The notes under the pieces: generated by a model
Databases searched by the model: none
Told to the model about the DNA's origin: nothing
Seen by the model: the letters and a program-made list of their open reading frames with translations, nothing else
Translations under genes and position numbers: made by a program
Origin: JBNLAN01 sp050302175
Lineage (GTDB): Bacteria; Pseudomonadota; Zetaproteobacteria; Mariprofundales; Mariprofundaceae
DNA: 64,000 bases
Assembly (NCBI GenBank): GCA_050302175.1
Contig: JBNLAN010000010.1
Coordinates: forward strand, 1-64,000
Reading direction: 5' to 3'
Shown: positions 50,682-59,187 of the stretch, piece after piece
Numbering within the stretch: position 1 is the first letter of the stretch
How the letters are laid out: every line of letters starts with the position of its first letter

Positions 50682-51398
50682 TTACTTGCCCTCTTTTTGC
50701 ATCTGCTGGATTCCCTTCATGAACTCGCCCAGCGCTTTGCCAGCTTGCTCAGGCGTCATCTCATCCGGATCGCCATACTTATCTTCCATCTGCTTGGACC
50801 AGCCTTCGAGACTGTTTGTCATCTCCCGGCCTGCTTTCTCGGCGCCGATGCCCATGAATGCCGCGAGCAATCCGAGGATGCCGAATACCGCCCATGAGGC
50901 ATTTTTGCTGCGTCCATGCACATGGATGCTGGCAATCGCCATCAGCGCCATAGGCCATAGTGTGGAAAGCAGGGTGCCGAGATAGGGAATGCCACTAACG
51001 ATTGCGGCTACAGGCGCATAGGCGTAACCGAAAGCTGCGCAGCGATAAGCTGTTTCGAAATTCTCGTTGGAGCCCATGATCTTCCAGATCACAAACAGGA
51101 TGGCAGCGCCAACAAAACCGAAAATCGACACCAGGATTGGCAGCAAAATAACGCCGACAACACCCATCGCCATCATGCCGACGGGCCCGAAACCGATCAT
51201 GCCCACGACAGCCATGACCACAGCCGTGAGCGCCGCCATCATCACCATGAATACCAGTGGCTCCAGATATCCACCGCTTTTCGGCATATCGCTGGAAAAG
51301 AACTGCACTGGGCTCATCACCACTTTCAGCATTCGTCCAGGAATGCTTATCAGTAAATTTTCCCCTTTTAATGTCTCTTCAATCTGGTTTGTTTCCAT
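50682..51398 (-). CDS. Yip1-domain inner-membrane protein
   Basis: The ATG at 51398 follows GGGAGAGAG and gives 238 residues with about five membrane segments (about 45-185), rich in Met, Gly and Val, matching bacterial Yip1 (PF04893) proteins; PVQFFSSDMPKSGG precedes the first segment. The hydrophilic C-terminus has DPDEMTPEQAGKALGEFMKGIQQMQ. It is the one clear integral inner-membrane protein in the cluster; the role of bacterial Yip1 proteins is not established. Confidence 0.8.
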   Translation of the reverse strand: METNQIEETLKGENLLISIPGRMLKVVMSPVQFFSSDMPKSGGYLEPLVFMVMMAALTAVVMAVVGMIGFGPVGMMAMGVVGVILLPILVSIFGFVGAAILFVIWKIMGSNENFETAYRCAAFGYAYAPVAAIVSGIPYLGTLLSTLWPMALMAIASIHVHGRSKNASWAVFGILGLLAAFMGIGAEKAGREMTNSLEGWSKQMEDKYGDPDEMTPEQAGKALGEFMKGIQQMQKEGK

Positions 51399-51421
51399 CT
51401 CTCTCTCCCGTTTGTGGTCTA

Positions 51422-51757
51422 TTAGCCTTTCTTCTGACGGCACTGAAAGGAGCCCTTGCCATCGGTGATACAGTGATACCCCCGCGGGATCAGCCTCCTG
51501 ACATTCCCAACCTTTTTTCCATTGGCTTTGCGATAGATGCAGATCATGTATTTTCCCTGCACATGAGATTGCCCCGCTCCCAGCCTGTCTCCCTTATCGG
51601 TTGGCTCCCAATAAGTTGGTAGCATGTCGGACTTAATTCCCTGGTAGGCATGCGGGCACTGAAACTCAGCACTTTTAGCCGAAGCGGAAGTCGCCCATGC
51701 CGTAGCCATGGCCAGCGCCGCGCACAAAAGAAATATATGTTTAGGAAGCCCCTGCAT
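51422..51757 (-). CDS. uncharacterised small exported protein, first gene of the cluster
   Basis: From the ATG at 51757 the 111-residue product has a signal peptide ending at ASA (about 28). The mature part has four cysteines (FQCPHAY, YMICIYR, YHCITD, FQCRQKK), probably two disulfides, and a basic C-terminus. A GTG four codons upstream (51769) is an alternative; neither start has a good ribosome binding site. It lies directly after the repeated element that follows the response regulator gene. Confidence 0.68.
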   Translation of the reverse strand: MQGLPKHIFLLCAALAMATAWATSASAKSAEFQCPHAYQGIKSDMLPTYWEPTDKGDRLGAGQSHVQGKYMICIYRKANGKKVGNVRRLIPRGYHCITDGKGSFQCRQKKG

Positions 51758-51795
51758 AGGCGTATTCACAGTTAAATGGGCTTTTCGAACAATCC

Positions 51796-51834
51796 CCCGA
51801 TCAGGTCCCTAATCGGGTCCCCCCGATCGGGACA
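51796..51834. promoter_or_regulatory. three imperfect GATC-centred GC-rich repeats between the response regulator and the exported-protein cluster
   Basis: Three related units, CCCGATCAGGTCC, CCCTAATCGGGTCC and CCCCGATCGGGACA, follow one another with their (G/A)ATC cores 12 and 14 bases apart. The third contains the palindrome CCCGATCGGG. A run of nine G follows (51836-51844). The position just upstream of the first cluster gene suggests operator sites for a DNA-binding protein, perhaps the adjacent response regulator; a hairpin in the mRNA is an alternative. Confidence 0.5.
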
Positions 51835-51846
51835 TGGGGGGGGGAA

Positions 51847-52509
51847 TTAGGTAATGTCGCGGTCGATCAGACCAAGCTTCACAGCTTCAACCACTGCTTC
51901 GGCACGGCTGGTGATATTGAGTTTCTGATAAATCGTTTTGGTATAGCCGGAGACAGTATTCAGAGAAATACCAAGAAGCTTTGCGACCTCGGGCCGGCTA
52001 TAGCCCTTGGCAATCAACCGCAAAACCTCCTGTTCCCGGTCGGTCAGCTGCACGACATGCTGACTTTTCTTTGCATCAGACTCAGGGAGAGACCCAGTAA
52101 AATAATTCAGAATTCTTCGGGCCACACCAGGAGACAACGGTGGTTGCCCGTTGACGATCTCCCGAAGCTGCTCCAGCTGTCTGCTGCGCGGCTGATCCTT
52201 GAGTAAATAACCGTTGGCACCCGCGCGCAGCGCGGCGAAAATATGCTTATCATCGTCGTAAATACTGCATATCACGCCATAAGTGTTCGGAGAAACCGTA
52301 TTAATTTCCTGCATCAAATCAATGCCGGATCCATCCGGCAAATTGATATCCAGAATTGCCAGTGTAAATATCGTCTCCTGTATCAGCCTTCTGGCTTCGA
52401 CCAGTGTTGAAACACCGACCACGCTTGCCCCCGGAAAAACATTATGAAGATTCCGCTCCCACCAATTTCTGTGGTCATCATGATCTTCTACAATCAGCAC
52501 ATTACGCAC
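51847..52509 (-). CDS. NarL/FixJ-family response regulator
   Basis: A 220-residue regulator. The receiver has the acidic pair in VLIVEDHDD, the phospho-acceptor Asp in LAILDINLPDG and Lys in YLLKDQ; the C-terminal LuxR-type helix-turn-helix is LTDREQEVLRLIAKGYSRPEVA with TVSGYTKTIYQKL. I chose the GTG at 52509, 6 bases after GGAGG; it overlaps the kinase stop. It is co-transcribed with two histidine kinases of the matching HisKA_3 type and faces the exported-protein cluster, which is its likely target. Confidence 0.93.
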   Translation of the reverse strand: MRNVLIVEDHDDHRNWWERNLHNVFPGASVVGVSTLVEARRLIQETIFTLAILDINLPDGSGIDLMQEINTVSPNTYGVICSIYDDDKHIFAALRAGANGYLLKDQPRSRQLEQLREIVNGQPPLSPGVARRILNYFTGSLPESDAKKSQHVVQLTDREQEVLRLIAKGYSRPEVAKLLGISLNTVSGYTKTIYQKLNITSRAEAVVEAVKLGLIDRDIT

Positions 52510-54667
52510 CAGTACCCTCCTCAATCAACGGTATCGTTAAGTGAATATCAAAACTGCCACCTTCACAATCATATTCAAACAAGCCTCCAAGTTCTTCAGT
52601 ACGAAAACGCATGTTTTGCAATCCTTTCCCGAACTTGATTTCTCCTTCCGGGCTGATCGCCTCATCGTTATGGAGCGACACCTGCAAACTGCTGCCGGTC
52701 ACCGTAAAACAGTATACGACATCTTTCGTTTTCGAGTGTTTAAACACGTTGCTTAGCGCTTCTCGCAAGATAAGTGTCAGATTAAGCATATAGCGAGCAG
52801 AAAGCGTAATATCCTCTTTCACCTCATTCCACTTCCAGTTGAAAGCAATCTCTCTGGCTTCACATCGCTCAAGGGCCTCAATACGCCATTTGGCAACCGA
52901 TTCATTAAGGGTCACCTCCTGTTCGCTATCCAGACTATAAATAATTTCGCGCAAACTCTTTAAAGCATCGACCGCAGTCGCCGAGACCTCTTCCTGAGGC
53001 GAATGCGTCAAGGTTAACAAGCTGCCACCTACATCATCATGCAAATCACGCATGATACGCTTGCGCTCATCGAGTACGCCGTTGGCGTAGGATTCGCGCT
53101 GAGTAATGGAGGCCTTACTGATATTAAACAGTGCCTGTGCAAGCCTGGCATCCTCGCTATTGAAGAGTCTGCCTCCCTTGTCGGCATAATTGAGACTCAA
53201 GTGACCATGACCTGACAGAGAGGGAACCAGCATGCGGACACCGGTATCGACAATGGTTACACCATCGCCCTCCTCTTCACGGGCTTCTATAGAGAGGGGC
53301 CAAAACGTTTCCGTCAATACACTTTTCCACATGGCCTGCGAATTGGCATGTTCGACCCGCACGAAATGACGCACCAGCAGTGGCACATACTCTTCTAAAC
53401 CATGCCGGAACGGATAAAACCTTCCCCACAGCCACTGTCGAGCCGGAAAGTATATCCAGGCAGCAATGAGCACTGAAATACCCACCGCATAGGAGGGGGC
53501 TAGGCCGGTCAGCATCACAAGCGCAGCATCGACGGCAACAATCGCCGCGCCTGCAAAAAACCAAAGCCATATCTCCAGCCACCAGCGATCGATATCGAAC
53601 AGACGGTAGCGCACAACGCCCAATGCCAGACCACAATAGACGACCAGCAGCATCAGATAACTTCCGTTCACCGGCATCAGCGAGCGACTGGAAACAAAGA
53701 TCGGCATTACATCAAGAACCAGAACAAGAGTGATGCTCGGGAAAATGGAGATCAGAAACCACTTTACAATCGCCCGATCCAGTGGATCGTGAATCGATTG
53801 ACGCCAGCGTCGCACCCCCACACCCACAGCAACCATCGCCAGTAGCGGCAAATCGAATGTAAACGCATGCAGAGGCGGCTGAACCCACTGGAAAGAATGG
53901 TTGGCCATATAAACGCACTCAACTACGACCAGTACAAAAAAGAGGGGGAACCTTGCGAGGGCACGCGGGTAATACCAGAGCAACCCTATCCCGCAAACAC
54001 AGAATATCCGGATGGCAATACTGTTCAACTCGGCCAGGGCGTGAAACAGTCCGGGAGACAGAGCCAATTCACGAAACATAAATATTGATGATAATGTCGC
54101 ATCCAGAAAGAGTCCGAGCCCCGATAACAAAAGAAGACGGGTCGCCTGCATATCCTTCCGGACACTCCATACGCCTGTAGAGATAAGTAGCACCATCAGG
54201 GCAATAAGATGATTAAGCCAGAAGCCCCATGGCAACGAAAAAAACGGACGTTTTTTATCCGGCTGAATTCGAACAACCCTTCCATCATCCAGCAATATCT
54301 GCACCATCGGCTGTGCAAGAATTGTCGTTAGTCGCCCCTGCCTCTGCAGAAATTCGTTATAGCTCTGGTATGTTGGCAGACCATTCGCTTCTTCCAGAAT
54401 ATCCCGCGCCTGCAAGGCAATCATCTTTTTTTCGCTTCCACCTATTTTTACAATGATATCGTTTTGATATAAAACCGTGGCAGAAGGCCCATCCGGATCA
54501 ACATACTCGACTCTGACCTGATCACGGTCGACCACCAGTTCGACACCCAGCCATGGCTGTTTTAACTCAAACATCGCAGAAATTGCCAAAGTCGACAGCG
54601 CCACGAATGTGGAAATAACCAAAGCAAGTTTGGGAGAGATATTGTAACGATTCAAAACGCTACGCAT
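52502..54667 (-). CDS. membrane sensor histidine kinase with PDZ-like domain (paralogue A)
   Basis: 721 residues from the ATG at 54667 (GGAGGAG upstream; 8-base overlap with the preceding kinase). Order: membrane segment (about 13-33), an extracytoplasmic PDZ-like stretch (QPWLGVEL, DPDGPSATVLYQNDIIVKIGG; about 38-125), about eight membrane segments (about 160-430), a GAF-like region, a HisKA_3 phospho-acceptor motif DERKRIMRDLHDDVGG and a DesK/NarX-type ATPase domain ending in FGKGLQNMRFRTEELGG. The G1 region is HNDEA, weaker than usual. The layout recalls ComP-type sensors. The ligand is unknown. Confidence 0.9.
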   Translation of the reverse strand: MRSVLNRYNISPKLALVISTFVALSTLAISAMFELKQPWLGVELVVDRDQVRVEYVDPDGPSATVLYQNDIIVKIGGSEKKMIALQARDILEEANGLPTYQSYNEFLQRQGRLTTILAQPMVQILLDDGRVVRIQPDKKRPFFSLPWGFWLNHLIALMVLLISTGVWSVRKDMQATRLLLLSGLGLFLDATLSSIFMFRELALSPGLFHALAELNSIAIRIFCVCGIGLLWYYPRALARFPLFFVLVVVECVYMANHSFQWVQPPLHAFTFDLPLLAMVAVGVGVRRWRQSIHDPLDRAIVKWFLISIFPSITLVLVLDVMPIFVSSRSLMPVNGSYLMLLVVYCGLALGVVRYRLFDIDRWWLEIWLWFFAGAAIVAVDAALVMLTGLAPSYAVGISVLIAAWIYFPARQWLWGRFYPFRHGLEEYVPLLVRHFVRVEHANSQAMWKSVLTETFWPLSIEAREEEGDGVTIVDTGVRMLVPSLSGHGHLSLNYADKGGRLFNSEDARLAQALFNISKASITQRESYANGVLDERKRIMRDLHDDVGGSLLTLTHSPQEEVSATAVDALKSLREIIYSLDSEQEVTLNESVAKWRIEALERCEAREIAFNWKWNEVKEDITLSARYMLNLTLILREALSNVFKHSKTKDVVYCFTVTGSSLQVSLHNDEAISPEGEIKFGKGLQNMRFRTEELGGLFEYDCEGGSFDIHLTIPLIEEGTGA

Positions 54668-56804
54668 CCCCTCTCTCCTCCGATAGCGGCAGGCAAAGCT
54701 CCACGCAGAAATTCCCGTCTCGATTTTCATAACCAAATCGGCCATTCAATTCATGGGTGCGCGACTCCATGTTGCGCAACCCCTTGCCGGGCCCGATTGA
54801 TTCTGCCTGCTCCCGCACGCCATCATTGACGATGCGGATGTGCAGCTCTCCGGATTCAACCCTCAGATCAAACATCACTTTCTGTACAGCAGCATGGGTA
54901 AAGATATTGTTAAGCGACTCACGCAAAATCATGGTCAGGTTCAGCACCTGACGCGGTGACATTTCAATCTCATCCTCTTGCTCATCCCATTGCCAGATAA
55001 AGTCGACACCCGCGCCCTTGCATCGCTCCAGCACCTCAATGCGCCACTTCGCCACCAGTGCATTAAGCGTGGCAAGTTCCTCTGTATCGAGTGCATAGAT
55101 AATCTCTCGTAATCTTTTCAAGGCATCGGCAGCAACACTGCTCCCCTGCTCCGCATGGGTTAGTGTCAGTAGCCTGCCTCCGACATCGTCATGCAAATCA
55201 CGCATGATGCGCTTGCGCTCATCGAGTACGCCATTTGCATAGGATTCGCGCTGGGTGATGGAAGCCTTGCTGATATTAAACAGTGCCTGGGCAAGCTTGG
55301 TGTCCGCACTATTGAAAAGTCTGCCTCCCTTTTCAGCATAGCAGAGAGTTATATGACCATGATCTGACAGAGAGGGAACCAACATACGAACACCGTTTCC
55401 GACTATCGTGGCTTCAGCAATGTCCCCTTCAGCGCTTTCAAGGGAAAGAGGCCGGAATGTTTCCGCCAACACCCTGCTCCACATCTTCGTAAAATCGTGC
55501 GGCTCAGACTGAACGAAATGACGAACCAGCAACGGCACATACTCTTCCATACCACGCCGGTAGGGATAAAACTTTCCCCAAAGCCGCTGGCGAGTCGGAA
55601 AGTAAACCCAAGCGGCAATAAGCACTGAAATTCCCATCGCATAAGATGGCGCCAGATCCACCAATGCGACCAAAGTAATATCAAATGCGATGATGGCAAC
55701 ACCGGCAAAAAACCATAGCCAGATCTCCAGCCACCAGCGATCGATATCAAATATGCGATAGCGAACGACAGAAAGTGAAAGCACGATATACGTAACAAAC
55801 ATAGCATGAAAACCGGTATTTAATTGCAAAAACGGTATATCAATATGAAATACGCTTGTCAGATATGTCCCGCCCAAAGCAAATGATACAACTGTCACCG
55901 TAATAACGAACACTTTTACAATCGCTCGATCCAGTGGGTTATTCCGACTTCGTCGCCATTGCATCACCAGAAAGAGGGCTCCTAGGAACAAATAGAGTGG
56001 CACCTGTATCAGTACGCTGTTTCCCGGCAATTCAGTCCATTCAAAATTTTCATTCAGCAGGAAAAAGAGCATGTATGCAGCGAGCAATTTAAGGACGGGG
56101 AAACGCCCAAGTCGTTTGGGATAAGTCCAGATCAGAGCAATGGTGCCAAATGAATAAAGGTCATCACCAAGATGATAGAAAAAAGTTAGTGCCTGATAAG
56201 TGACTTCATCAAGTGCCAGCTCCCGCAATGCGAATAGCTTTGCAGCATTGAGCAGTAAAATAGCGCCAAACCCCGACACCATTAGATACCTTGCCGGAGC
56301 CGATTGTTGTTTGACCGACCAAATCGACACGCCGATCAGCAGAGCCGTGATACTGTAGAATGTTAATAACCAGAAAGTAACCGATAGCGAAAACAGCGGA
56401 CGCTGCTGTGGTTGTACACGCATTATTCTGCCATCAGCAAGCGACAGCAATATAACCGGCTGCATAAGTATCCGATAGATGTACGATTGGCGATCACGAA
56501 AGGCATTCCGCTCTTTGAATGTTGGGATTGCATCCGGGTCTTCAGTGATATCCAATGCCTGCAGGCGCATCCGGTCGCCCTGCAAGTTTGCAATATCCAG
56601 AATAACATCTCCGGGATACAAGATGCCAGCCGACGGCCCTTCAGAATCGACATCAGAAACCAGCAATCCCTTTTCGGCTGGCGCCAGTGAAACACCAAGC
56701 CACGGCTGCTGCATAGCAATTTTTGCCGAAATAGCAAAGGCAAGCAGCGCGATAGCCGCAGCAACAACCAATGCGACTCTAGGTGTGATGTTGAACGACT
56801 TCAC
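54660..56804 (-). CDS. membrane sensor histidine kinase with PDZ-like domain (paralogue B)
   Basis: 714 residues from the GTG at 56804; the ribosome binding site is weak, so the start is uncertain. The domain order is the same as in the next gene: membrane segment, PDZ-like QPWLGVSL and SEGPSAGILYPGDVILDIA, about eight membrane segments, GAF-like region, DERKRIMRDLHDDVGG and an ATPase domain with VNDG and GPGKGLRNMESR. Stretches around DERKRIMRDLHDDVGG and LFNSxDxxLAQALFNISKAS are nearly identical in both kinases, showing a tandem duplication. Sensor parts differ more. Confidence 0.9.
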   Translation of the reverse strand: MKSFNITPRVALVVAAAIALLAFAISAKIAMQQPWLGVSLAPAEKGLLVSDVDSEGPSAGILYPGDVILDIANLQGDRMRLQALDITEDPDAIPTFKERNAFRDRQSYIYRILMQPVILLSLADGRIMRVQPQQRPLFSLSVTFWLLTFYSITALLIGVSIWSVKQQSAPARYLMVSGFGAILLLNAAKLFALRELALDEVTYQALTFFYHLGDDLYSFGTIALIWTYPKRLGRFPVLKLLAAYMLFFLLNENFEWTELPGNSVLIQVPLYLFLGALFLVMQWRRSRNNPLDRAIVKVFVITVTVVSFALGGTYLTSVFHIDIPFLQLNTGFHAMFVTYIVLSLSVVRYRIFDIDRWWLEIWLWFFAGVAIIAFDITLVALVDLAPSYAMGISVLIAAWVYFPTRQRLWGKFYPYRRGMEEYVPLLVRHFVQSEPHDFTKMWSRVLAETFRPLSLESAEGDIAEATIVGNGVRMLVPSLSDHGHITLCYAEKGGRLFNSADTKLAQALFNISKASITQRESYANGVLDERKRIMRDLHDDVGGRLLTLTHAEQGSSVAADALKRLREIIYALDTEELATLNALVAKWRIEVLERCKGAGVDFIWQWDEQEDEIEMSPRQVLNLTMILRESLNNIFTHAAVQKVMFDLRVESGELHIRIVNDGVREQAESIGPGKGLRNMESRTHELNGRFGYENRDGNFCVELCLPLSEERGDA

Positions 56805-56830
56805 TGCATGTTTTTCAGGCAAGCCGAACG

Positions 56831-57997
56831 TCAGCCTCGACGCAGGGTATGTAGTGTAATCTCGGGCTCGGTGCCGATGCGCACGGGCGGCCCCCAGTAG
56901 CCGGTGCCAGCGCTGACGTATATCCACATTTTATCGTCGTGCCGATGCAGGCCATACACATATGGATTAGCCACCGCTGCAAAATAATTCCATGGATAGT
57001 ACTGGCCACCATGTGTATGGCCGGATATCTGGATATCAAAACCCGCATCGGCGGCAGCGAACACACTGCGCGGCTGGTGTGCCAGCAGCAGTTTCACATC
57101 AGCATTCGATGCGCCCGCCATCGCCTTTTTCGGGCTCGAACGATGCTCCGGGATATATTGATGCGCCTTGTAGTCGGTCACGCCCGCCAGCAGCAGACGG
57201 CCACCGGCATGTTCGATCAACTGGTGTTCGTTGAGCAGCACCTGATAACCCAGCCGCCGCACCTCATCGATCCATTCCGGAGCTCCCGAGTAGTATTCGT
57301 GATTGCCGGTGATGAAAAATTTTCCGTAGGTGGCTTTGAGCCCGCCAAGCGGTGCGACATCATGCTTCAGATGCTCTACCAAACCATCCACCATATCCCC
57401 GGTCATCACAATGATGTCCGGATTCAGCCCCTGGATTGTTTCCACCACCCTTTCGACATATGGCCGCTTGATGGTGGGGCCCACATGCAGATCGGTGAAC
57501 TGCACTATACGTAATGACTCCAGCCCTTTCGGAAGATTCGCTATCGGATATGCCACATATTTTACCTTGATTTCGCCCAGGGCCTCGGTAACCCCGAATC
57601 CCGAAGCCGCTCCTGCCAGCCCCAGCACACCGACATTCATGGAGTTGGCCATAAACTGTCGGCGGGAGTCGTTCAGTGCCGGCGGCCTTGCGATAAAGAA
57701 TTTACGTAGAAATGCCATCAACGCCAATGCCATATCCAGTACGATGAAGCAGACAAACACAAGGGAGGCAACGCCCATATTCAGATAAACGAACCACGAC
57801 AGCCAGTCGGTGGCACCCATATCCACGCCCTGAAAGCGAAGAAAGATCGGCGCAGGTGAACCTATCCAGCACAGAAAGAGATAGATACGCAGAAAACGCT
57901 TCCAGGCAGCAGAAAGCGCCAGTGAGCCAACCACACGGCGGCCCAGGTAACCGTACACGATAGCCAGCACGGTCATGGCGACGAGCATGAAAATCAT
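56831..57997 (-). CDS. membrane-anchored metallophosphoesterase (YkuE/LpxG-like)
   Basis: A 388-residue protein with several N-terminal membrane segments (about 1-95), a twin-arginine-like SRRQFMANS, and a calcineurin-type phosphoesterase domain with all metal motifs: FTDLHVGP, GDMVDG, GNHEYYSG, and GHTHGGQYYP. Members hydrolyse nucleotides or lipid precursors such as UDP-diacylglucosamine; the substrate here is unknown. It precedes the two kinases by 26 bases on the same strand, so it may head their operon. Confidence 0.92.
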   Translation of the reverse strand: MIFMLVAMTVLAIVYGYLGRRVVGSLALSAAWKRFLRIYLFLCWIGSPAPIFLRFQGVDMGATDWLSWFVYLNMGVASLVFVCFIVLDMALALMAFLRKFFIARPPALNDSRRQFMANSMNVGVLGLAGAASGFGVTEALGEIKVKYVAYPIANLPKGLESLRIVQFTDLHVGPTIKRPYVERVVETIQGLNPDIIVMTGDMVDGLVEHLKHDVAPLGGLKATYGKFFITGNHEYYSGAPEWIDEVRRLGYQVLLNEHQLIEHAGGRLLLAGVTDYKAHQYIPEHRSSPKKAMAGASNADVKLLLAHQPRSVFAAADAGFDIQISGHTHGGQYYPWNYFAAVANPYVYGLHRHDDKMWIYVSAGTGYWGPPVRIGTEPEITLHTLRRG

Positions 57998-58063
57998 ACG
58001 GCCAACTGTGCCGTAGCATCACACATCAGGGAAGCAGGGAGCGATGCCTCCCTTTAAATTAGA

Positions 58064-58405
58064 TTATTTTCTTTCCAGCGTACGAAACCGGACCTGCACG
58101 GCAGTGATCTTGTCGAGAGGAATCAGGGCATCGTAGGCTTCTTTGCCACGGATTTCGCTTAAGTGCAATGAGGCTGCACCGACACTCTTCACTGTTCCGG
58201 CCATACTGCTGCCCGAAGACAAACTGACCTCCACCATTTTCCCCTTCAGTGCACTCAGATTATCTGCCAGTGAAAGACTGGTGTTAAGGGTAACACCTTT
58301 GACAGGTACCCACTCCGTACCCGCCTGACTTAATGCCGGCAGCATGCTCAATGCCGCTGCCAGAACCAGAACCATGCTCCATTGCCGATGTATCGGTTTT
58401 TTCAT
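58064..58405 (-). CDS. small exported protein with an LSm/Hfq-like beta-barrel domain
   Basis: The ATG at 58405 follows GGGAGG and gives a 113-residue product with a signal peptide ending at SQA (about 29). The mature core has the pattern LKGKMVEVSLSSGSSMAGTV, HLSEIRGKEAYDALIPLDKI, AVQVRF, which recalls the Sm fold (strand, Gly, variable loop, I-x-L-x-x-I). An exported Sm-like protein would not bind RNA in the usual way, so the fold may serve oligomerisation. Fold assignment is by eye. Confidence 0.7.
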   Translation of the reverse strand: MKKPIHRQWSMVLVLAAALSMLPALSQAGTEWVPVKGVTLNTSLSLADNLSALKGKMVEVSLSSGSSMAGTVKSVGAASLHLSEIRGKEAYDALIPLDKITAVQVRFRTLERK

Positions 58406-58529
58406 TTCAGTTTCCTCCCGTTGTGTGATGACTAACCATGATCGTCTGCTGATCATAGCACACAGGTATCAATCAGTGCCTGCTCATGCTGCTACTGGCA
58501 TCCTTTGCCATCTTCCTGATAATCCCCGC

Positions 58530-59015
58530 ATGAGTCGCAAACAGACAGACAAACCGGAGCTGCAAATCTGGGTTGATGCCGATGCCTGCCCAAAGGTGAT
58601 TAAGGAGATGCTCTACCGTGCAGCCGAACGCAAACAGGTGCGCACCACCTTCGTAGCCAATTCGAACCTCACGCTACCCCGTTCCGAGTTCCTGCACTTT
58701 CTGCGCGTGGCTGCAGGGCCGGATGTGGCCGATAAAGAGATCGCAAGGCTGATGAAGCCGGGCGACCTCGTGATTACCGCCGACATTCCACTTGCTGCCG
58801 ATGCTATTGAGAAACAGGGCTTTGCACTGAATCCGCGCGGCCAGCTCTATACGAAGGAGAATGTGAAGGCCGCTCTATCGATGCGTAATTTTATGGATGA
58901 TCTGCGTGGCACTGGCACACTCACCGGCGGCCCCGCTGCCTTTAGCCAGAGTGATCGCGCCGCCTTTGCCAACCAGCTCGACCGCTTTCTGACCCGCCAT
59001 CTGAAATCCCGCTAA
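58530..59015 (+). CDS. UPF0178 (YaiI/YqxD) family protein
   Basis: A 161-residue protein with the family signature IWVDADACPKVIKEML (about 13-28) and the later D-L-V-I-T-A-D-I-P-L-A motif, plus GGPxxxSQxDRxxFANxLD near the C-terminus, a PIN-like acidic site. The ATG at 58530 was chosen from homology; no Shine-Dalgarno is clear. Function of the family is not established, although a nuclease-like fold is expected. Divergent from the Sm-like exported protein. Confidence 0.9.
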   Translation: MSRKQTDKPELQIWVDADACPKVIKEMLYRAAERKQVRTTFVANSNLTLPRSEFLHFLRVAAGPDVADKEIARLMKPGDLVITADIPLAADAIEKQGFALNPRGQLYTKENVKAALSMRNFMDDLRGTGTLTGGPAAFSQSDRAAFANQLDRFLTRHLKSR

Positions 59016-59017
59016 AG

Positions 59018-59110
59018 GCAGAGAGCGAAACCGTCCGCAAAAAAGACAAACCCCTCGGCCCCGTCGCCACCGAGCTTTGGCAACAACTACAAAATACTGA
59101 TTGGATATAA
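59018..59110 (+). pseudogene. possible C-terminal remnant of a lost gene
   Basis: Directly after the YaiI stop, in a different frame, 30 codons read as plausible protein (ending PVATELWQQLQNTDWI) and finish with TAA at 59108-59110. It has no start of its own. It may be the tail of a gene displaced when the AT-rich orphan arrived, or chance. The rest of this gap (59111-59187) is AT-rich with a possible -10 for the next gene. Confidence 0.25.
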
Positions 59111-59187
59111 GACGGTATAAGCAATTAAATTAGCTATATGATACAATCATTATATCAAACAAAGAGAAGAAAGAAGGCATCAAGCAA

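Noticed and set aside
51836..51844. G9 tract as a phase-variable switch
   Set aside because: It lies outside coding sequence, just after the regulator stop codon, so slippage would not change a reading frame; a promoter-spacing effect cannot be excluded but has no support.
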